Shown in pieces: positions 6,482 to 10,500 of a stretch of DNA of 10,500 bases; positions within the stretch are counted from its first letter, which is position 1; each line of letters begins with the position of its first letter. The notes beneath the pieces are model-generated. The model made no database searches, was not told the DNA's origin, and worked only from the letters and a program-made list of their open reading frames with translations. Origin of the DNA: an uncultured Bacillota bacterium. GTDB taxonomy: Bacteria; Bacillota_I; Bacilli_A; Erysipelotrichales; Erysipelotrichaceae. The position numbers and the translations under genes are program-made. The DNA lies in assembly GCA_937919165.1 (NCBI GenBank), contig CALFPO010000005.1:1-10500 (forward strand). Direction: 5' to 3'.

Positions 6482-7204
6482 CTAGAATCTTCCGAACTTG
6501 TTGTAGACCTCGAAAGGATCCATGCCGGCCTTCATAGCCTCTCTTGAGCCCTTCTCAGCCTCAAAAGCCTTTTCTGCAACTTCCAGTACCTTGACGGTCA
6601 GATTCTTCGGTACAATGACAACACCGTCCATATCGCCGAAGATGTAGTCGCCAGGGTTTACCTGCAGCACGCCATCTACGCCGTTGACATAGATTGGAAT
6701 CTGATAGTCGACGATTGTCGATCTGCCAAGTCCCTCGACCGGTGAACGGAATCTGACGAAGGTTGGGAATCCCATATTGCAGAGATAGTTTGAGTCTCTG
6801 GTTGAGCCATCGATTACAGCGCCCATGCAGCCATGAGCTCTCATGGTTGTGGCAGTAATCTCACCAAACTGTCCGCAGTTCTTGTTGCCCTGAACATCCG
6901 ATACCAGGATGCATCCATGGGTCATGGAATTGACGAGTCCAAGTCTCATATTGTGGATGTAAGGATCCCTATTTGGGGTAGTTCTCCTGATGATGGTGAA
7001 CGCTGGTCCAGCTACCTGCATCTCATCCTTCAAAGGATAGATGCCTGGTTCCATAGACCTTCCTGGCAAGCCAAATTCGATCTCCATCGTGTCGTAAATA
7101 AGTGCAGTATAGAGCTTCTTGTACCTCTCAGCGATGTCATCGACATCATAATCAACTTCCAGATATCTTCTCTCATAAACATCTACAATTTTCTCTTCAG
7201 CCAT
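6482..7204 (-). CDS. RraA-family protein (possible aldolase or decarboxylase)
   Basis: This 240-residue protein has the RraA / class II HMG-CHA aldolase fold. Visible motifs are GQFGEITATTMRAHGCMG (112-129), VIDGSTRDS (130-138) and GDMDGVVIVP (190-199). The metal/substrate motif known as D-x20-R-D in HMG/CHA aldolases reads E115-x20-R136-D137 here, a conservative change, with no acidic residue in the position often found just after RD. Members cleave or decarboxylate 2-oxo acids; others (RraA proper) inhibit RNase E. As first gene of a sugar-acid operon, an enzyme role on a keto acid is more likely than RNase control, but the reaction is unknown. The start is ATG 7204: AAGGAG (7216-7211) is 6 nt upstream, while the in-frame TTG at 7210 would abut the ribosome binding site. 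Confidence 0.78.
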   Translation of the reverse strand: MAEEKIVDVYERRYLEVDYDVDDIAERYKKLYTALIYDTMEIEFGLPGRSMEPGIYPLKDEMQVAGPAFTIIRRTTPNRDPYIHNMRLGLVNSMTHGCILVSDVQGNKNCGQFGEITATTMRAHGCMGAVIDGSTRDSNYLCNMGFPTFVRFRSPVEGLGRSTIVDYQIPIYVNGVDGVLQVNPGDYIFGDMDGVVIVPKNLTVKVLEVAEKAFEAEKGSREAMKAGMDPFEVYNKFGRF

Positions 7205-7210
7205 AGTCAA

Positions 7211-7252
7211 CTCCTTAACAGATTATATCTATATAATTAGTGTCTAATAATA
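7211..7252 (-). promoter_or_regulatory. Promoter region of the five-gene operon
   Basis: On the minus strand a perfect TATAAT lies at 7227-7222, with TTATTA (7250-7245) as a weak -35 at 17-nt spacing. This would start RNA near 7215, at the AAGGAG itself, leaving a leader of only about a dozen bases. An alternative -10, TATTAT (7252-7247), pairs with GAAACA (7275-7270) as -35; in that case the operator at 7272-7286 would overlap the -35. The sequence alone does not choose between them. Confidence 0.5.
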
Positions 7253-7271
7253 GAAAACTAATTTCAACTTG

Positions 7272-7286
7272 TTTCATATTATGAAA
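7272..7286. promoter_or_regulatory. Operator-like inverted repeat TTTCATATTATGAAA
   Basis: TTTCAT and ATGAAA form a 6-bp dyad around ATT, just upstream of the five-gene operon. The same 15-mer with one central change occurs at 8499-8513 in the divergent intergenic region. Recurrence only in front of genes of one pathway suggests the binding site of a shared regulator (GntR- or IclR-like dimers bind such dyads). The regulator is not in the window. Confidence 0.6.
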
Positions 7287-7312
7287 TTAAAAACGAGCTT
7301 TCCGGCTCGTTT
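7287..7312 (-). terminator. Terminator of the SelA/DgaE-like gene
   Basis: AAACGAGC (7291-7298) pairs with GCTCGTTT (7305-7312) around a 6-nt loop. On the minus strand it is followed by five T (7293-7289). It lies 4 nt past the TAG of the PLP-enzyme gene, making that gene a separate unit from the operon downstream. Confidence 0.8.
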
Positions 7313-7316
7313 CATG

Positions 7317-8444
7317 CTATCTTTCGTTCAGGTTTTGGCTGACCTTCATCAGCTGCTTGAGCACTGTCTCAAGCTCATAGTCATCCATGACCAGCGGATT
7401 CACATAGAGGCAATCATAAGGCTTATATAGCGGAATTCCCATCAGGATTCCTGGCTCATCGTCCTTAAGTGCCTGAGCGAATTCTTCGATCGTGAATCTA
7501 TCGGTTTTGAGCGTTATGGCAGCACGTGGATATATCTGTCCTACTGGACCTTCTTCTTCCACGTAGACGCCAAGGATATCGTTATCCTTTAAACCTTCAA
7601 CGATATAGTCAACTCTATTTCTCAATATTGCATCATATTCAGCAGTAGACATGGCCATATATTGCTTCAAAGCCACATACAAAGCAACCATATCCTCTCT
7701 TGAGACCTTGCCACCTCTAGCTACGCTTCGATTAGGGAAACCGCACAATACACAGGCTTCAATCAGATCCTTCCTTCCGACGATGAAGCCGGTGTTCAAT
7801 GGCCCATGGATAGCCTTGCCGCCAGAGAAGGCTACGATATCGGCACCCATCTTCGTGAATCTGGACAAGTTCTCTTTAGGAGGCAATTGCGCAGCCGCAT
7901 CGACAATCACATAGACATTCTTCTTGTGGGCAACCTCTACAACATCCTCAATCGATAGATTGGACATGTGGTTTGTTGCCTGGATATAGTAGACACATAC
8001 GGTCTTTTCGCCGATTGCCGCATCAAGCTCTTCTTTGGTAGTAATCTCTTCCCCACCGATCTCCACCAGCTTTGCGCCTGATACTTCGATGGCCTTGTCG
8101 TAAGGATTGCGCTGTGACTTGAACACAATGACTTCATCCTTAAGGCCTTCTGTATTAGGCAATCTGTCGATCTTCTTCTGGTCCTTGCCGGCCATGCATG
8201 CGCATACCGCCAGCGTGATACCCATTGAAGCTCCAGTGGTGATGTAGGCTGCTTCATTGCCTGTCATCTCTGCAATCCGACAGCTGATCTTCTCCTGCAG
8301 CTGACGCATATCGACGAATGAGCAGGCTGCTTTCTTATACGCCTCAAGCGTCTCATCGGACATTCTGGATCCGCCATAGTTTGTCATCGTGTCATAGGCA
8401 TTGATATATTCCTTTACGCCAAGTTCTTCATATATATTGTTCAT
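7317..8444 (-). CDS. SelA/DgaE-like PLP-dependent enzyme, possible amino-sugar-acid ammonia-lyase
   Basis: This encodes a 375-residue fold-type I PLP enzyme of the group holding selenocysteine synthase SelA and D-glucosaminate-6-phosphate ammonia-lyase DgaE. Visible motifs are YGGSRMS near the N-terminus (23-29), the cofactor phosphate loop TTGASMG (69-75), the pyridine-binding Asp182 in VDAAAQLPP, and the Schiff-base Lys210 in FSGGKAIHGP. SelA proper is longer and acts with tRNA; with a sugar-acid operon adjacent, a DgaE-type reaction (removal of ammonia from glucosaminate or its phosphate to give the 2-keto-3-deoxy acid) is more plausible. The start is ATG 8444, with AGAGG (8457-8453) 8 nt upstream. 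An ATG at 8474 is rejected because it has no ribosome binding site and overlaps the -10 box. It is single-cistron, with its own promoter and terminator, and divergent from the epimerase gene. Confidence 0.75.
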   Translation of the reverse strand: MNNIYEELGVKEYINAYDTMTNYGGSRMSDETLEAYKKAACSFVDMRQLQEKISCRIAEMTGNEAAYITTGASMGITLAVCACMAGKDQKKIDRLPNTEGLKDEVIVFKSQRNPYDKAIEVSGAKLVEIGGEEITTKEELDAAIGEKTVCVYYIQATNHMSNLSIEDVVEVAHKKNVYVIVDAAAQLPPKENLSRFTKMGADIVAFSGGKAIHGPLNTGFIVGRKDLIEACVLCGFPNRSVARGGKVSREDMVALYVALKQYMAMSTAEYDAILRNRVDYIVEGLKDNDILGVYVEEEGPVGQIYPRAAITLKTDRFTIEEFAQALKDDEPGILMGIPLYKPYDCLYVNPLVMDDYELETVLKQLMKVSQNLNER

Positions 8445-8452
8445 ATGTCTGT

Positions 8453-8494
8453 CCTCTTTTTTCTCATTATACATACCGCAATCTAGATTTTCAT
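8453..8494 (-). promoter_or_regulatory. Promoter and ribosome binding site of the PLP-enzyme gene
   Basis: A perfect TATAAT (8471-8466, minus) would start RNA near 8459, just before AGAGG (8457-8453). The -35 region (8494-8488) is poor (TGAAAA at 8493-8488, 16-nt spacer) and lies inside the TTTCAT repeats, so a bound regulator would cover it. This placement also excludes translation starting at 8474. Confidence 0.55.
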
Positions 8495-8513
8495 ATTATT
8501 TCATATCATGAAA
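8489..8513. promoter_or_regulatory. Operator cluster between divergent genes
   Basis: The dyad TTTCATATCATGAAA (8499-8513) matches the 7272-7286 site at 14 of 15 positions. A further half site, TTTCATATTAT (8489-8499), identical to the first 11 bases of that other site, lies exactly 10 bp to the left. The dyad centre (8506) is about 47 bp from both predicted transcription starts (about 8459 leftward and 8553 rightward), so one bound regulator could govern both units. Confidence 0.6.
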
Positions 8514-8517
8514 TAGT

Positions 8518-8546
8518 TTGAATAAAAACGCCCATTATTCTTAAAT
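8518..8546 (+). promoter_or_regulatory. Rightward promoter of the epimerase-lactonase unit
   Basis: TTGAAT (8518-8523), a 17-nt spacer and TTAAAT (8541-8546) give a moderate sigma-A-type promoter whose start would fall at about 8553, the A of the initiation codon. The operator lies directly upstream of the -35. Confidence 0.45.
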
Positions 8547-8552
8547 AGAAAT

Positions 8553-9407
8553 ATGAACACAACAATAAGAAAAGACAATTATTCAGCAACCATCTCAACG
8601 CTCGGTGCTGAACTCATATCGTTAGAGAAAGACGGCAAGAACATCCTCTGGAATCGCAATCAGAAATACTGGGGTGATTCAGCTCTTGTGCTCTTTCCTT
8701 TTGTCGGCCGAAACTACAGCGACACCTACACCTATAATAATGAAGAATACAATATCGGCATCCATGGCTTTGGACCAAAGTCTGAATTCTCCATCATCAA
8801 TCAAAGCGAAGATTCAATCACCCTTTCTCTTCATGAAAATGAAGAGACACTCAAATCATATCCCTTCCATTTCAATTTCAAGATAACGTTTACCCTCTCT
8901 GCAAATGGTCTGAATGTCACCTATAGCATCACAAACGATTCAAAGGATAAGATGTATTTCACCTGTGGCTGGCACCCAGGCTTCATCATAGACAAGCCGC
9001 TAAATCAATATAAGGTATCGTTCCCTAAGGCCAACAATCCGGAAGAAATCTGCATCGTAACCAAATGTATGGTCACTGACGAGATCAAGCCATTCTATCT
9101 TGAGGATAACTCCATCAGGCTTGACCCAAGTCTTTTCACGGAAAGCGCAAAGATACTGAAAGGTGTTGGAGATACAGCCATCCTCTATGACCTTGATGGA
9201 AATAAGGTCGTCGAAATAGAATACAGCAATTTCGAGAATATCGTATTGTGGCAGACGCTGAATTCTGATGCGCCATTCATCTGCATTGAAGGCTGGCGTG
9301 GCGTGCCTGGACGATACGAAAAGATTGATGAGATAACAGAAACCAAAGAGAAGACGACGCTTGAAAAAGGCGAAACATTCATCGCCAAAGCAGCGGTTAG
9401 ATTCTAG
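8553..9407 (+). CDS. Aldose 1-epimerase family protein (LacX/YeaD-like)
   Basis: This 284-residue beta-sandwich mutarotase homologue would interconvert alpha and beta anomers of an aldose or its phosphate in the cytoplasm. Visible motifs are STLGAELISL (15-24), LFPFVGR (47-53, R53), HGF (H71), GWHPGF (139-144, H141) and CIEGW (E246, the expected catalytic Glu). The length is normal for the LacX-type branch (about 290). The start at 8553 gives the usual N-terminus (a short strand then the STLGAEL motif), yet no Shine-Dalgarno is visible before it and the predicted promoter would start RNA at or next to the ATG, so translation may be leaderless. It is followed 8 nt later by the lactonase gene in the same unit. 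Beta-anomer supply to a C1 sugar dehydrogenase fits the context, but no such dehydrogenase is seen. Confidence 0.85.
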   Translation: MNTTIRKDNYSATISTLGAELISLEKDGKNILWNRNQKYWGDSALVLFPFVGRNYSDTYTYNNEEYNIGIHGFGPKSEFSIINQSEDSITLSLHENEETLKSYPFHFNFKITFTLSANGLNVTYSITNDSKDKMYFTCGWHPGFIIDKPLNQYKVSFPKANNPEEICIVTKCMVTDEIKPFYLEDNSIRLDPSLFTESAKILKGVGDTAILYDLDGNKVVEIEYSNFENIVLWQTLNSDAPFICIEGWRGVPGRYEKIDEITETKEKTTLEKGETFIAKAAVRF

Positions 9408-9415
9408 GAGCAGAT

Positions 9416-10435
9416 ATGGAAAAGACCTATTATGTGGCTTCCTGGTTCCAGGATGAAGGAAAGGAAGGCCTATACAGATTAAGATATGATGCAGACAAGA
9501 AGGAGCTTGCATCAAAACAAATAATTACCGGCGTTACCCGAACTTCCTATTTCGCCAGAGAGAACGATATCCTATATGTCCTATCGGAGATGCCCATGGC
9601 AATCCCTGATTCAGGCTATATCACCTCATACAGGATCGAAGACGATAATCTGATTCAGGTATGTCGCAGCGAACTCTTCGATTCAGGCGTAACCCATCTT
9701 TGCGTAAGCCATGACAAGAAGCATCTATATGCTTCAGGATATGGAACAGGTACACTATGGATCTTCGACATCGATGAAAACGGTATGATCTTCAATCAGA
9801 GAAAAGCCTTCACCAATGTCGGATCTGGTCCAAACAAGGAGAGACAGACCAGTTCGCATCTGCATTTCACTTCTCCTACGCCAGATGGAGACTACCTATT
9901 GACTTGCGATCTTGGAGCCGATGAGATACTGATATCGAAAGTCATCGATAACGGCGATGTCGAAAGATGCTCAACTGTCAAGGTTACTCCTGGCTATGGC
10001 CCAAGACATCTATGCTTCTCGAAAGACAACAGATATGTGTATGTAATCTGTGAACTTGTCTACCACATTCTGGTCTATGCCTACAGCGATGGAAAGCTGG
10101 AACTTGAGAATGATATAAAGCTTGATCCGGAAATGCCTAAATGCTCAGGCATCAAGCTAAGCAATGACGGCAAGACACTGTTTACTGGACATCGCGAAAA
10201 TGATAGCGAATGCATAGAGGCCTTCGACATAAGCGATCCAACCAAGATCAGAAAGATCGATGCCTTTGAAGGCACGATACATTGCCGCGACTTCTCCGTC
10301 TTTGCGGATGACTATCTGGCGGTAGTCAATCAGTTTGGCGACAGCATCCAATTCCTCAAGTTCGAGGACAACAAGCTGAAAGATGCCGGAAGGATCGAAG
10401 ACATCAAGATTCCGGTAGCGATTATTGAGATATGA
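9416..10435 (+). CDS. Lactonase family protein, seven-bladed beta-propeller (6-phosphogluconolactonase-type, YbhE/Pgl)
   Basis: This 339-residue protein, of usual length for the family (about 330-350), would hydrolyse a sugar lactone, such as (6-phospho)gluconolactone, to the open aldonate. Family landmarks in order: SGVTHLCVS (90-98), YGTGTLWIFDID (109-120), RQTSSHLH (143-150), TPDGDYLLTCDLGADE (155-170), GPRHLCFS (195-202), VYVICEL (208-214) and CSGIKLSNDGKTLF (243-256). These are the repeated blade turns (DGxYL, DxRYVY) and the clustered Arg/His/Glu residues of the presumed active site. There is no signal peptide, so it is cytoplasmic. The ribosome binding site AGGAG (9406-9410) overlaps the stop codon of the epimerase gene, 5 nt from the ATG, so the two are co-translated. 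The exact lactone is unknown; neighbours suggest an unphosphorylated aldonolactone, because a 2-keto-3-deoxy acid kinase is present. Confidence 0.85.
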   Translation: MEKTYYVASWFQDEGKEGLYRLRYDADKKELASKQIITGVTRTSYFARENDILYVLSEMPMAIPDSGYITSYRIEDDNLIQVCRSELFDSGVTHLCVSHDKKHLYASGYGTGTLWIFDIDENGMIFNQRKAFTNVGSGPNKERQTSSHLHFTSPTPDGDYLLTCDLGADEILISKVIDNGDVERCSTVKVTPGYGPRHLCFSKDNRYVYVICELVYHILVYAYSDGKLELENDIKLDPEMPKCSGIKLSNDGKTLFTGHRENDSECIEAFDISDPTKIRKIDAFEGTIHCRDFSVFADDYLAVVNQFGDSIQFLKFEDNKLKDAGRIEDIKIPVAIIEI

Positions 10436-10461
10436 AAAAAGGGCAAATAAAGTGCTACTGT

Positions 10462-10500
10462 AAAAGTGGACAATGGTAAAAAAAATACCAGTCCACTTTT
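10462..10500. terminator. Large hairpin after the lactonase gene: terminator or insertion-sequence end
   Basis: AAAAGTGGAC (10462-10471) pairs with GTCCACTTTT (10491-10500), and TGGTA (10474-10478) with TACCA (10486-10490) around seven A, leaving a 2-nt bulge. It begins 26 nt past the lactonase stop and ends in TTTT at the window edge, so it can serve as terminator of the plus-strand unit. The stem is long for a terminator and may continue outward (CTACTGT precedes it), as an insertion-sequence end would. The window is cut here, so neither reading is settled. Confidence 0.5.

Noticed and set aside
7317..8444. Calling the PLP enzyme a true selenocysteine synthase (SelA)
   Set aside because: It is shorter than SelA, sits in a sugar-acid gene cluster, and no selB, selD or tRNA-Sec is visible.
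8445..8474. Upstream ATG extending the PLP enzyme by ten residues
   Set aside because: No ribosome binding site precedes it, the codons overlap a perfect TATAAT -10 box, and AGAGG fits the ATG at 8444.
1..10500. CRISPR arrays, tRNA or rRNA genes, riboswitches
   Set aside because: No regular spaced repeats, cloverleaf sequences or conserved leader motifs were seen; the intergenic gaps are short and explained by promoters, operators and terminators.

Overview
The window looks like a chromosome segment from a low-to-moderate-GC Firmicute. The Shine-Dalgarno sequences are strong and mostly of the AAGGAG/GGAGG type, the -10 boxes are A+T rich, and rho-independent terminators bound each transcription unit. 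The lipoprotein at the left combines a cystatin-like segment with a Hint domain, which reminds me of Erysipelotrichia or Clostridia of animal guts and mouths. That placement is an inference; there is no rRNA or other phylogenetic marker here.

Layout. Positions 1-128 hold a possible leftward promoter with two 11-bp phased repeats, a bidirectional terminator (69-96), and a 15-bp sequence (108-122) identical to what I remember as the 3' end of guaA. The guaA 3' end is an established integration site for genomic islands, so 108-122 may be one end of an integrated element. Positions 129-2036 (minus) encode a large lipoprotein with its own promoter. From 7204 down to 2160 (minus) runs a tight five-gene operon: an RraA-family protein, a short UxuA-like mannonate dehydratase homologue, a PfkB-family (2-keto-3-deoxygluconate kinase-like) sugar kinase, a KDPG/KHG aldolase fused to a VOC (glyoxalase-fold) domain, and an enolase-superfamily sugar-acid dehydratase. 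It ends at a palindromic terminator (2123-2152). Upstream lies a single-gene unit (7317-8444, minus) for a SelA/DgaE-like PLP enzyme with its own terminator. Divergent from it, on the plus strand, are an aldose 1-epimerase homologue (8553-9407) and a seven-bladed propeller lactonase (9416-10435), followed by a large hairpin at the window edge.

How the genes fit together. The kinase and aldolase form the lower half of a semi-phosphorylative Entner-Doudoroff route: 2-keto-3-deoxy-sugar acid to its 6-phosphate, then to pyruvate plus glyceraldehyde 3-phosphate. Three enzymes could supply the keto-deoxy acid from different substrates: the enolase-superfamily dehydratase (an aldonate), the UxuA-like protein (mannonate or a relative), and the DgaE-like lyase (an amino sugar acid such as glucosaminate). 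The epimerase and lactonase fit the upper part, where a free aldose is oxidised to a lactone and opened to an aldonate. No sugar dehydrogenase, transporter or regulator is visible here. An inverted repeat TTTCATATnATGAAA upstream of the five-gene operon recurs between the divergent PLP-enzyme and epimerase genes, so one regulator probably controls all three units.
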